Assembly: GCF_029227915.1 (NCBI RefSeq)
Contig: NC_079885.1
Coordinates: 4,342,001 to 4,406,000, forward strand
Origin: Hydractinia symbiolongicarpus
Taxonomy: Eukaryota > Cnidaria > Hydrozoa > Anthoathecata > Hydractiniidae
Reading direction: 5' to 3'
DNA length: 64,000 bases
Positions 12,641 to 25,284 of the stretch are shown piece by piece (the stretch's first letter is position 1; each line of letters begins with the position of its first letter). Under the pieces are notes generated by a model that saw only the letters and a program-made list of their open reading frames with translations, searched no databases and was not told the DNA's origin. The position numbers and the translations under genes were made by a program.

Positions 12641-13753
12641 AACTGTTGTAACTGAAGCGGATTGATACCGTTAGAAAGTCAATGAAATGTAGTTTTTGAA
12701 ACTGTCGCTATTTCTTCAGCGCGCGATAACGGCTAGGATTGGTCCCACAGTGAAGAATGACTTATTTATCTAAATTTTTAAATGAAGCGCCACCACAGCG
12801 ACCAATGTATTCTCTGAGTTCCGGCAATCACGTCAAATTTAGAAGAATGTTATTTCTTGGTGTCCAATTGTCTCATTCATCACATTTATCTGGTCACAAT
12901 CCAAAGTTAGTTCAATTAAGTCCCGCAGTCAATCGTTTCCCTGTTAAAAGCGATGCAACCTAGTAATATCAGAAGAATATCGCTAAATACATGTTGGTAC
13001 GAATATATGACGCAACTGTTGTAACTGAAGCGGATTTATACCGTTAAGAAGTCAATGAAATTTAGTTTTTGAAACTGTCGCTATTTCTTCAGCACGAAGT
13101 AACGGCTAGAATTGGTCCTACAGTAAAAAATGACTTATTTATCTTAATTTTTTAATAAAGTGCTACTACAGCGCCCAGTGTAATCGCTGAGTTCCAGCAA
13201 TCATGTGAAATTAAGAAGGATGTTATTTCTTATAGTCAAACTGGCTCATTTACCGCATTTATAAGGTCAAAGTCCAAAATCAGTTCAATTAAGTCCCACA
13301 GTCAAACGTTTCACTGTTAAAAGCGATGGAACCTAGTAATATGCGAATACTATCGCTAAATACATGTTGTTACGAGTATGTGACGCAACTGTTGTAACTG
13401 AAGCGGATTGATACCGTTAGAAAGTCAATGAAATGTAGTTTTTGAAACTGTCGCTATTTCTTCAGCGCGAACTGACGGCTAGGATTGGTCCTACAGTAAA
13501 AAATGACTTATTTATCTTAATTTTTTAATAAAATGCTACCACAGCGCCCAGTGTAATCGCTGAGTTCCGGCGTCATATTAAGAAGAATGTTATATCTTGG
13601 TGTCCAATTGTCTCATTTATCACATTTATAAGGTCAAAGTCCAAGATCAGTTCAATTATGTCCCACAGTCAAACGTTTCATTGTTAAAAGCGATGGAACC
13701 TAGTAATATGCGATTACTATCGCTAAATACATGTTGGTACGAGTATGTGACGC
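12641..13753. repeat. Three-monomer link: start of an alpha-type block
   Basis: Units start at 12641 (A, with the CACAGTGAAG/GTATTCTCTG variant), 13014 (B, CACGAAGTAACGG) and 13387 (B, 367 bp, GAACTGACGG). The same ordered trio opens hexamer alpha at 20449 and 25285. With the next unit (13754, TTTTTTCAGCGC) it matches the first four monomers of alpha. After that the sequence departs into segment M instead of the alpha tail. Confidence 0.92.
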
Positions 13754-14126
13754 AACTGTTGTAACTGAAGCGGATTGATACCGTTAGAAAGTCAATGAAA
13801 TGTAGTTTTTGAAACTGTCGCTATTTTTTCAGCGCGCGATAACGGCTAGGATTGGTCCCACAGTAAAGAATGACTTATTTATCTAAATTTTTAAATGAAG
13901 CGCCACCACAGCGGCCAATGTAATCTCTGAGTTCCGGCAATCACGTCAAATTTAGAAGAATTTTATTTCTTGGTGTCCAATTGTCTCATTTATCACATTT
14001 ATCTAGTCACAGTCCAAAGTTAGTTCAATTAAGTCCCGCAGTCAATCGTTTCCCTGTTAAAAGCGATGCAACCTAGTAATATCAGAAGAATATCGCTAAA
14101 TACATGTTGGTACGAATATGTGACGC

Positions 14127-14491
14127 AACTGTTGTAACTGAAGCGGATTGATGCCGTTAAAAAGTCAATGAAATGTAGTTTTTGAAAATGTCTCTATTTC
14201 TTCAGCACGCGCTAACGGCTAGGATTTGTCCCACAGTAAAAATGACTTATTATCTAAATTTTTAAATGAAGCACTACCACAGCACCCAATGTAATCGCTG
14301 AGTTCCGGCGTCAAATTAGAAAGATTGTTATTTCTTGGTGTCCAATTGTCTCATTTATCACATTTATAAGGTCAAAGTCCAAAATCAGTTCAATTATGTC
14401 CCACAGCCAAACGTTTCATTGTTAAAAGCGATGGAACCTAGTAATATGCGATTACTATCGCTAAATACATGTTGGTACGAGTATGTGACGC
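14127..14491. repeat. Chimeric 365-bp monomer at a three-unit deletion junction
   Basis: The head (GATGCCGTTAAAAAGTC, TTTTTGAAA) matches the L unit at 1854. From about 14185 onwards (ATGTCTCTATTTC, CACGCGCTAACGG, GTTATTTCTTGG after AGAAAGATT) it matches the L unit at 2973. Fusing these two units removes exactly 1119 bp, or three monomers, relative to L. It is a clean example of an in-register exchange product. The reverse, an insertion in L, is formally possible. Confidence 0.9.
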
Positions 14492-17400
14492 AACTGTTGT
14501 AACTGAAGCGGATTGATACCGTTAGAGAGTCAATGAAATGTAGTTTTTGAAACTGTCGCTATTTCTTCAGCGCGCCATAACGGCTAGGATTGGTCCCACA
14601 GTAATAAATGACTTATTTATCTAAATTTTTTAAATGAAGCGCCACCACAGCGACCAATGTAATCTCTGAGTTCCGGCAATCACGTCAAATTTAGAAGAAT
14701 GTTATTTCTTGGTGTCCAATTGTCTCATTTATCACATTTATCAGGTCACAGTCCAAAGTTAGTTCAATTAAGTCCCCCAGTCAATCGTTTCACTGTTAAT
14801 AGCGATGCAACCCAGTAATATCAGAAGAATATCGCTAAATACATGTTGTTACGAGTATGTGACGCAACTGTTGTAACTGAAGCGGATTGATACCGTTAAA
14901 AAGTCAATGAAATGTAGTTTTTGAAACTGTCGCTATTTCTTCAGCGCAAACTAACAGCTAGGATTGGTCCTACAGTAAAAAATGACTTATTTATCTTAAT
15001 TTTTTAATAAAGTGCTACCATAGCGCCCAGTGTAATCGCTGAGTTCCAGCAATCATGTGAAATTAAGAAGGATGTTATTTCTTATAGTCAAACTGGCGCA
15101 TTTACCGCATTTATAAGGTCAAAGTCGAAAATCAGTTCAATTAAGTCCCACAGTCTGATGTTTCACTGTTAAAAGCGATGGAACCTAGTAATATGCGAAT
15201 ACTATCGCTAAATACATGTTGCTACGAACATGTGAACCAACCGTTGTAACTCAAACGGACTAACATCGTTAGAAAGTCAATGAAATATAATTTTTGAAAC
15301 TGTTGCTATTTCTTCAGCGCGAACTAACGGCTAGGGTTGGTCCTACGGGAAAAAATGACTTATTTATCTTAATTTTTTAATAAAGTGCTACCACAGCAAC
15401 CAGTGTAATAGCTGAGTTCCAGCAATCATGTCATATTAGGAAGAATGTTATTCTTTCGAGTCCAATTGGCTCATTTATTACATTTATAAGGTCACAGTCT
15501 AGAATCAGTTCAATTAAGTCCCACAGTCAATCGTTTCACTGTTAAAAGCGATACAACTTAGTAATATCGGAAAAAAATCACTAAATACATGTTGGTACGA
15601 ATGTGTGACGCAACCAATGTAACTCAAACGGATTGACACTGTCAGAAAGTCAATGAAATGAAGTTTTTTAAAATGTCTCTATTTCTTCAGCACGCGCTAA
15701 CGGCTAGGATTTGTCCCACAGTAAAAATGACTTATTATCTAAATTTTTAAATGAAGCGCTACCACAGCGCCCAATGTAATCGCTGAGTTACGGCGTCAAA
15801 TTAAGAAGAATGTTATTTCTTGGTTTCCAATTGTCTCATTTATCACATTTATCAGGTCACAGTCCGAAGTTAGTTCAATTAAGTCCTGCAGTCAATCGTT
15901 TCACTGTTAAAAGCGATGCAACCTAGTAATATCAGAAGAATATCGCTAAATACATGTTGGTACGAATATGTGACGAAACTGTTGTAACTGAAGCGGATTG
16001 ATACCGTTAAAAATTCACTGAAATGTAGTTTTTGAAACTGTCGCTATTTCTTCAGCGCGAACTAACGGCTAGGATTGGTGCTACAGTAAAAAATGACTTA
16101 TTTATCTTAATTTTTTAATAAATTGCTACTACAGCGCTCAGTGTAATCGCTGAGTTCCAGCAATCATGTGAAATTAAGAAGGATGTTATTTCTTATAGTC
16201 AAACTGGCTCATTTACCGCATTTATAAGGTCAAAGTCGAAAATCAGTTCAATTAAGTCCCACAGTTTAATGTTTCACTGTTAAAAGCGATGAAACCTAGT
16301 AATATGCGAATACTATCGCTAAATACATGTTGGTACGAGTATGTGACGCAACTGTTGTAACTGAAGCGGATTGATACCGTTAGAAAGTCAATGAAATGTA
16401 GTTTTTGAAACTGTCGCTATTTCTTCAGCGCGCGATAACGGATAGGAATGGTCCCACAGTAAAAAATGACTTATTTATCTTAATTTTTTAATAAAGTGCT
16501 ACCACAGCGCCCAGTGTAATCGCTGAGTTCCAGCAATCATGTGAAATTAAGAAGAATGTTATTTCTTGGAGTCCAATTGGCTCATTTATCACACTTATAA
16601 GGTCACAGTCCAGAATTAGTTCAATTAAGTCCCACAGTCAATCGTTTCACTGTTAAAAGCGATACAACTTAGTAATATCAAAAAATATCGCTAAATACAT
16701 GTTGGTACGAATATGTGACGCAACTGTTGTAACTGAAACGGATTGATACCGTTAAAAAGTCAATGAAATGTTGTTTTTGAAACTGTCGCTATTTCTTCTG
16801 CGCGAACTAACGGCTAGGATTAGTCCTACAGTAAAAAAAGACTTATTTATCTTAATTTTTTAATAAAGTGCCACCACAGCGACCAATGTAATCTCTGAGT
16901 TCCGGCAATCACGTCAAATTTAGAAGAATGATATTTCTTGGTGTCCAATTGTCTCATTTATCACATTTATCAGGTCACAGTCCAAAGTAAGTTCAATTAA
17001 GTCCTGCAGTCAATCGTTTCACTGTTAAAAGCGATGCAACCTAGTAATATGAGAAGAATATCGCTAAATACATGTTGGTACGAATATGTGACGCAACTGT
17101 TGTAACTGAAGCGGATTGATACCGTTAGAAAGTCAATGGAATGTAGTTTTTGAAACTGTCGCTATTTCTTCAGCGCGCGATAACGGATAGGAATGGTCCC
17201 ACAGTAAAGAATGACTATTTTATCTAAATTTTTAAATGAAGCACTACCACAGCGACCAATGTAATCTCTGAGTTCCGGCAATCACGTCAAATTTAGAAGA
17301 ATGTTATTTCTTGGTGTCCAATTGTCTCATTTATCACATTTATCAGGTCACAGTCCAAAGTAAGTTCAATTAAGTCCTGCAGTCAATCGTTTCACTGTTA

Positions 17401-18212
17401 AAAGCGATGCAACCTAGTAATATGAGAAGAATATCGCTAAATACATGTTGGTACGAATATGTGACGCAACTGTTGTAACTGAAGCGGATTGATACCGTTA
17501 GAAAGTCAATGAAATGTAGTTTTAGAAACTGTCGCTATTTCTTCAGCGCGAACTAACGACTAAGATTGGTCCCACAGTAAAGAATGACTTATTTATCTAA
17601 ATTTTTAAATGAAGCGCCACCACAGCGACCAATGTAATCTCTGAGTTCCGGCAATCACGTCAAATTTAGAAAAATGTTATTTCTTGGTGTCCAATTGTCT
17701 CATTTATCACATTTATCAGGTCACAGTCCAAAGTAAGTTCAATTAAGTCCTGCAGTCAATCGTTTCACTGTTAAAAGCGATGCAACCTAGTAATATGAGA
17801 AGAATATCGCTAAATACATGTTGGTACGAATATGTGACGCAACTGTTGTAACTGAAGCGGATTGATACCGTTAGAAAGTCAATGAAATGTAGTTTTAGAA
17901 ACTGTCGCTATTTCTTCAGCGCGAACTAACGACTAAGATTGGTCCCACAGTAAAGAATGACTTATTTATCTTAATTTTTAAATGAAGCGCCACCACAGCG
18001 ACCAATGTAATCTCTGAGTTCCGGCAATCACGTCAAATTTAGAAGAATGTTATTTCTTGGTGTCCAATTGTCTCATTTATCACATTTATCAGGTCACAGT
18101 CCAAAGAAAGTTCAATTAAGTCCCGCAGTCAATCGTTTCACTGTTAAAAGCGATACAACTTAGTAATATAAAAAAATATCGCTAAATACATGTTGGTACG
18201 AATATGTGACGC

Positions 18213-18584
18213 AACTGTTGTAACTGAAGCGGATTGATGCCGTTAGAAAGTCAATGAAATGTAGTTTTTTAAACTGTCACTATTTCTTCAGCGCGAACTA
18301 ACGGCTAGGATTGGTCCTACAGCAAAAAATGACTTATTTATCTTAATTTTTTAATAAATTGCTACCACAGCGCCCAGTGTAATCGCTGAATTCGAGCAAT
18401 CATGTGAAATTAAGAAGGATGTTCTTTCTTATAGTCAAACTGGCTCATTTACCGCATTTATAAGGCAAAGTCGAAAATCAGTTTAATTAAGTCCCACAGT
18501 CTAATGTTTCACTGTTAAAAGCGATGGAACCTAGTAATATGCGAATAATATCGCTAAATACATGTTGGTAAGAGTATGTGACGC
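18213..18584. repeat. Monomer with a private 1-bp deletion
   Basis: This 372-bp unit is the counterpart of the 373-bp unit at 8915. Near 18465 it reads TAAGGCAAAGTC where related units read TAAGGTCAAAGTC, so one T is missing. The GTAAGAGTATG tail variant just downstream is shared with the L counterpart, which confirms the pairing. Confidence 0.85.
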
Positions 18585-20075
18585 AACTGTTGTAACTGAA
18601 GCGGATTGATACCGTTAGAAAGTCAATGAAATGTAGTTTTTGAAACTGTCGCTATTTCTTCAGCGTGCGATAACGGCTAGGATTGGTCCCACAGTAAAGA
18701 ATGACTTATTTATCTAAATTTTTAAATGAAGCGCCACCACAGCGACCAATGTAATCTCTGAGTTCCGGCAATCACGTCAAATTTAGAAGAATGTTATTTC
18801 TTGGTGTCCAATTGTCTCATTTATCACATTTGTCAGGTCACAGTCCAAAGTTAGTTCAATTAAGTCCCGCAGTCAATCTTTTCACTGTTAAAAGCGATGC
18901 GACCTAGTAATATCAGAAGAATATCGCTAAATACATGTTGGTACGAATATGTGACGCAACTGTTGTAACTGAAGCGGATTGATGCCGTTAAAAAGTCAAT
19001 GAAATGTAGTTTTTGAAACTGTCGCTATTTCTTCAGCGCGAACTAACGGCTAGGATTGGTCCTACAGTAAAAAATGACTTATTTATCTTAATTTTTTAAT
19101 AAAGTGCTACCATAGCGCCCAGTGTAATCGCTGAGTTCCAGCAATCATGTGAAATTAAGAAGAATGTTATTCCTTGGTGTCCAATTGGCTCATTTATCAC
19201 ACTTATAAGGTCACAGTCCAGAATTAGTTCAATTAAGTCCCACAGTCAATCGTTTCACTGTTAAAAGCGATACAACTTAGTAATATCAAAAAATATCGCT
19301 AAATACATGTTGGTACGAATATGTGACGCAACTGTTGTAACTGAAGCGGATTGATACCGTTAGAAAGTCAATGAAATGTAGTTTTTGAAACTGACGCTAT
19401 TTCTTCAGCGCGCGATAACGGCTGGGATTGGTCCCACAGTAAAAAATGACTTATTTATCTTAATTTTTTAATAAATTGCTACCACAGCGCCCAGTGTAAT
19501 CGCTGAGTTCCAGCAATCATGTGAAATTAAGAAGGATGTTCTTTCTTCTAGTCAAACTGGCTCATTTACCGCATTTATAAGGTCAAAGTCGAAAATCAGT
19601 TCAATTAAGTCCCACAGTCTAATGTTTCACTGTTAAAAGCGATGGAACCTAGTAATATGCGAATAATATCGCTAAATACATGTTGGTACGAATATGTGAC
19701 GCTACTGTTGTAACTGAAGCGGATTGATGCCGTTAAAAAGTCAATGAAATGTAGTTTTTGAAACTGTCGCTATTTCTTCAGCGCGAACTAACGGCTAGGA
19801 TTAATCCTACAGTAAAAAATGACTTATTTATCTTAATTTTTTAATAAATTGCTACCACAGCGCCCAGTGTAATCGCTGAGTTCCAGCAATCATGTCAAAT
19901 TTAGAAGAATGTTATTTCTTGGTGTCCAATTGTCTCATTTATCACATTTGTCAGGTCACAGTCCAAAGTTAGTTCAATTAAGTCCCGCAGTCAATCTTTT
20001 CACTGTTAAAAGCGATGCAACCTAGTAATATCAGAAGAATATCCCTAAATACATGTTGGTACGAATATGTGACGC

Positions 20076-20448
20076 TACTGTTGTAACTGAAGCGGATTGA
20101 TGCCGTTAAAAAGTCAATGAAATGTAGTTTTTGAAACTGTCGCTATTTCTTCAGCGCGAACTAACGGCTAGGATTAATCCTACAGTAAAAAATGACTTAT
20201 TTATCTTAATTTTTTAATAAAGTGCTACCATAGCGCCCAGTGTAATCGCTGAGTTCCAGCAATCATGTGAAATTAAGAAGATTGTTATTCCTTGGTGTCC
20301 AATTGGCTCATTTATCACACTTATAAAGGTCACAGTCCAGAATTAGTTCAATTAAGTCCCACAGTCAATCGTTTCACTGTTAAAAGCGATACAACTTAGT
20401 AATATCAAAAAATATCGCTAAATACATGTTGGTACGAATATGTGACGC
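20076..20448. repeat. Monomer with a private 1-bp insertion
   Basis: Counterpart of the 372-bp unit at 12269. Near 20324 it reads CTTATAAAGGTC where relatives read CTTATAAGGTC. The extra A makes it 373 bp. It is otherwise the same chimera: a TACTGTTG head with a GATACAACTTAG and ATCAAAAAATATC tail. Confidence 0.85.
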
Positions 20449-22680
20449 AACTGTTGTAACTGAAGCGGATTGATACCGTTAGAAAGTCAATGAAATGTAG
20501 TTTTTGAAACTGTCGCTATTTCTTCAGCGCGCGATAACGGCTAGGATTGGTCCCACAGTGAAGAATGACTTATTTATCTAAATTTTTAAATGAAGCGCCA
20601 CCACAGCGACCAATGTATTCTCTGAGTTCCGGCAATCACGTCAAATTTAGAAGAATGTTATTTCTTGGTGTCCAATTGTCTCATTCATCACATTTATCTG
20701 GTCACAGTCCAAAGTTAGTTCAATTAAGTCCCGCAGTCAATCGTTTCCCTGTTAAAAGCGATGCAACCTAGTAATATCAGAAGAATATCGCTAAATACAT
20801 GTTGGTACGAATATATGACGCAACTGTTGTAACTGAAGCGGATTTATACCGTTAAGAAGTCAATGAAATGTAGTTTTTGAAACTGTCGCTATTTCTTCAG
20901 CACGAAGTAACGGCTAGAATTGGTCCTACAGTAAAAAATGACTTATTTATCTTAATTTTTTAATAAAGTGCTACTACAGCGCCCAGTGTAATCGCTGAGT
21001 TCCAGCAATCATGTGAAATTAAGAAGGATGTTATTTCTTATAGTCAAACTGGCTCATTTACCGCATTTATAAGGTCAAAGTCCAAAATCAGTTCAATTAA
21101 GTCCCACAGTCAAACGTTTCACTGTTAAAAGCGATGGAACCTAGTAATATGCGAATACTATCGCTAAATACATGTTGTTACGAGTATGTGACGCAACTGT
21201 TGTAACTGAAGCGGATTGATACCGTTAGAAAGTCAATGAAATGTAGTTTTTGAAACTGTCGCTATTTCTTCAGTGCGAACTGACGGCTAGGATTGGTCCT
21301 ACAGTAAAAAATGACTTATTTATCTTAATTTTTTAATAAAATGCTACCACAGCGCCCAGTGTAATCGCTGAGTTCCGGCGTCATATTAAGAAGAATGTTA
21401 TATCTTGGTGTCCAATTGTCTCATTTATCACATTTATAAGGTCAAAGTCCAAGATCAGTTCAATTATGTCCCACAGTCAAACGTTTCATTGTTAAAAGCG
21501 ATGGAACCTAGTAATATGCGATTACTATCGCTAAATACATGTTGGTACGAGTATGTGACGCAACTGTTGTAACTGAAGCGGATTGATACCGTTAGAAAGT
21601 CAATGAAATGTAGTTTTTGAAACTGTCGCTATTTTTTCAGCGCGCGATAACGGCTAGGATTGGTCCCACAGTAAAGAATGACTTATTTATCTAAATTTTT
21701 AAATGAAGCGCCACCACAGCGGCCAATGTAATCTCTGAGTTCCGGCAATCACGTCAAATTTAGAAGAATTTTATTTCTTGGTGTCCAATTGTCTCATTTA
21801 TCACATTTATCTAGTCACAGTCCAAAGTTAGTTCAATTAAGTCCCGCAGTCAATCGTTTCCCTGTTAAAAGCGATGCAACCTAGTAATATCAGAAGAATA
21901 TCGCTAAATACATGTTGGTACGAATATGTGACGCAACTGTTGTAACTGAAGCGGATTGATGCCGTTAAAAAGTCAATGAAATGTAGTTTTTGAAACTGTC
22001 GCTATTTCTTCAGCGCGGACTAACGGCTAGGATTGGTCCTACAGTAAAAAATGACTTATTTATCCTAATTTTTTAATAAAGTGCTACCACAGCGCCCAGT
22101 GTAATCGCTGAGTTTCAGCAATCATGTTAAATTAAGAAGGATGTTATTTCTTATAGTCAAACTGGCTCATTTACCGCATTTATAAGGTCAAAGTCCAAAA
22201 TCAGTTCAATTAAGTCCCACAGTCAAACGTTTCACTGTTAAAAGCGATGGAACCTAGTAATATGCGAATACTATCGCTAAATACATGTTGGTACGACTAT
22301 GCGACGCAACTGTTGTAACTGAAGCGGATTGATACCGTTAGAAAGTCAATGAAATGTAGTTTTTGAAACTGTCGCTATTTCTTCAGCGCACGATAACGGA
22401 TAGGAATGGTCCCACAGTAAAGAATGACTAATTTATCTAAATTTTCAAATGAAGCGCTACCACAGCGACCAATGTAATCTCTGAGTTCCGGCAATCACGT
22501 CAAATTTAGAAGAATGTTATATCTTGGTGTCCAATTGTCTCATTTATCACATTTATAAGGTCAAAGTCCAAAATCAGTTCAATTATGTCCCACAGTCAAA
22601 TGTTTCATTGTTAAAAGCGATGGAACCTAGTAATATGCGATTACTATCGCTAAATACTTGTTGGTACGAGTATGTGACGC
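20449..22680. repeat. Hexamer alpha, copy 1 (2232 bp)
   Basis: Units start at 20449, 20822, 21195 (367 bp), 21562, 21935 and 22308. Order of markers: CACAGTGAAG/GTATTCTCTG; CACGAAGTAACGG; GAACTGACGG; TTTTTTCAGCGC with AGCGGCCAATG and GAATTTTATT; GCGGACTAACGG with TTTATCCTAA; ACGATAACGGATAGGAATGG. The second copy is at 25285-27516. By eye I see about nine substitutions between copies, so identity is near 99.6%. The last three units also match 1481-2599 at the left end of the window. Confidence 0.93.
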
Positions 22681-24912
22681 AACTGTTGTAACTGAAGCGG
22701 ATTGATACGGTTAGAAAGTCAATGAAATGTAGTTTTTGAAACTGTCGCTATTTCTTCAGCACGAAGTAACGGCTAGAATTGGTCCTACAGTAAAAAATGA
22801 CTTATTTATCTTAATTTTTTAATAAAGTGCTACTACAGCGCCCAGTGTAATCGCTGAGTTCCAGCAATCATGTGAAATTAAGAAGGATGTTATTTCTTAT
22901 AGTCAAACTGGCTCATTTACCGCATTTATAAGGTCAAAGTCCAAAATCAGTTCAATTACGTCCCACAGTCAAACGTTTCACTGTTAAAAGCGATGGAACC
23001 TAGTAATATGCGAATACTATCGCTAAATACATGTTGTTACGAGTATGTGACGCAACTGTTGTAACTGAAGCGGATTGATACCGTTAGAAAGTCAATGAAA
23101 TGTAGTTTTTGAAACTGTCGCTATTTCTTCAGCGCGAACTAACGGCTAGGATTGGTCCTACAGTAAAAAATGACTTATTTATCTTAATTTTTTAATAAAA
23201 TGCTACCACAGCGCCCAGTGTAATCGCTGAGTTCCGGCGTCATATTAAGAAGAATGTTATATCTTGGTGTCCAATTGTCTCATTTATCACATTTATAAGG
23301 TCAAAGTCCAAAATCAGTTCAATTATGTCCCACAGTCAAACGTTTCATTGTTAAAAGCGATGGAACCTAGTAATATGCGATTACTATCGCTAAATACATG
23401 TTGGTACGTGTATGTGACGCAACTGTAGTAACTGAAGCGGATTAATACCGTTAAAAAGTCAATGAAATGTAGTTTTTGAAACTGTCGCTATTTCTTCAGC
23501 GCGAACTAACGGCTAGGATTGGTCCTACAGTAAAAAATGACTTATTTATCTTAAATTTTTAATAAAGTGCTACTACAGCGCCCAGTGTAATCGCTGAGTT
23601 CCAGCAATCATGTGAAATTTAGAAGGATGTTATTTCTTATAGTCAAACTGGCTCATTTACCGCATTTATAAGGTGAAAGTCCAAAATCAGTTCAATTAAG
23701 TCCCACAGTCAAACGTTTCACTGTTAAAAGCGATGGAACCTAGTAATATGCGAATACTATCGCTAAATACATGTTGGTACGAGTATGTGACGCAACTGTT
23801 GTAACTGAAGCGTATTGATACCGTTAGAAAGTCAATAAAATGTAGATTTTGAAACTGTCGCTATTTCTTCAGCGCGCGGTAACGGCTAGGATTGGTCCCA
23901 CAGTAAAGAATGACTTATTTATCTAAATTTTTAAATGAAGCGCTACCACAGCGACCAATATAATGTCTGAGTTCCGGCAATCACGTCAAATTTAGAAGAA
24001 TGTTATTTCTTGGTGTCCAATTGTCTCATTTATCACATTTATCAGGTCACAGTCCAAAGTTAGTTCAATTAAGTCCCGCAGTCAATCGTTTCACTGTTAA
24101 AAGCGATGCAACTAAGTAATATCAGAAGAATATCGCTAAATACATGTTGGTACGAATATGTGACGCAACTGTTGTAACTGAAGCGGATTGATACCGTTAA
24201 AAAGTCAATGAAATGTAGTTTTTGAAACTGTCGCTATTTCTTCAGCGCGAACTAACGGCTAGGATTGGTCCTACAGTAAAAAATGACTTATTTATCTTAA
24301 TTTTTTAATAAAGTGCTACCACAGCTCCCAATGTAATCGCTGAGTTCCACCAATCATGTGAAATTAAGAAGGATGTTATATCTTATAGTCAAACTGGCTC
24401 ATTCACCGCATTTATAAGGTCAAAGTCGAAAATCAGTTCAATTAATTCCCACAGTCTAACGTTTCACTGTTAAAAGCGATGGAACCTAGTAATATGCGAA
24501 TACTATCGCTAAATACATGTTGGTACGAGTATGTGACGCAACTGTTGTAACTGAAGCGGATTGACATCGTTAGAAAGTCAATGAAATGTAGTTTTTGAAA
24601 CTGTCGCTATTTTTTCAGCGCGCGATAACGGCTAGGATTGGTCCCACAGTACAGAATGACTTATTTATCTAAATTTTTAAATGAAGCGCCACCACAGCGA
24701 CCAATGTAATCTCTGAGTTCCGGCAATCACGTCAAATTTAGAAGAATGTTATTTCTTAATGTCCAATTGTCTCATTCATCACATTTATAAGGTCAAAGTC
24801 CAAAATCAGTTCAATTAAGTCCCACAGTCAAACGTTTCACTGTTAAAAGCGATGGAACCTAGTAATATGCGAATACTATCGCTAAATACATGTTGTTACG
24901 AGTATGTGACGC
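22681..24912. repeat. Hexamer beta, copy 1 (2232 bp)
   Basis: Units start at 22681, 23054 (367 bp), 23421, 23794, 24167 and 24540. Diagnostic variants are CACGAAGTAACGG in the first, the ACTGTAGTAACTG head in the third, GAAGCGTATTG with GTAGATTTTG in the fourth, CACAGCTCCCAATG with TTCCACCAATC in the fifth and GATTGACATCG in the sixth. Related copies lie at 27890-30121 and 30122-32353. The first unit begins with GATACGGTTAG, a variant also found at 27517, so this boundary is itself a mosaic with the alpha tail. Confidence 0.92.
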
Positions 24913-25284
24913 AACTGTTGTAACTGAAGCGGATTGATACCGTTAGAAAGTCAATGAAATGTAGTTTTTGAAACTGTCGCTATTTCTTCAGCGCGAACTA
25001 ACGGCTAGGATTGGTCCTAGAGTAAAAAATGACTTATTTATCTTAATTTTTTAATAAAGTGCTACCATAGCGCCCAGTGTAATCGCTGAGTTCCAGCAAT
25101 CATGTGAAATTAAGAAGATTGTTATTCCTTGGTGTCCAATTGGCTCATTTATCACACTTATAAGGTCACAGTCCAGAATTAGTTCAATTAAGTCCCACAG
25201 TCAATCGTTTCACTGTTAAAAGCGATACAACTTAGTAATATCAAAAAATATCGCTAAATACATGTTGGTACGAATATGTGACGC
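24913..25284. repeat. Single 372-bp spacer monomer between beta and alpha
   Basis: One B-type unit whose body and tail (CATAGCGCCC, AAGATTGTTATTCC, GATACAACTTAG, ATCAAAAAATATCGC) match the last unit of segments L and M (12269 and 20076). As there, it sits immediately upstream of a CACAGTGAAG A-unit. This shared left neighbour suggests that alpha copies were duplicated together with part of the L/M tail. Confidence 0.88.

Larger units (their letters stand above)
13754..20448. repeat. Segment M: 18 monomers, shortened copy of segment L
   Basis: Monomer starts: 13754, 14127, 14492, 14866, 15239, 15612, 15977, 16350, 16722, 17095, 17468, 17841, 18213, 18585, 18958, 19330, 19703, 20076. Rare variants occur in the same order as in L, for example GTTAGAGAGTC, AGTCCCCCAGTC with GTTAATAGCG, CGCAAACTAACAGC, GTGAACCAACCG, CACTGTCAGAAAG and TAGTCCTACAG. 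The coordinate offset from L steps from 12273 to 11154, 9670, 9298 and 7808. The steps are 1119, 1484, 372 and 1490 bp, meaning 3, 4, 1 and 4 whole monomers. Their sum, 4465 bp, equals the length difference between L and M. Confidence 0.93.
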
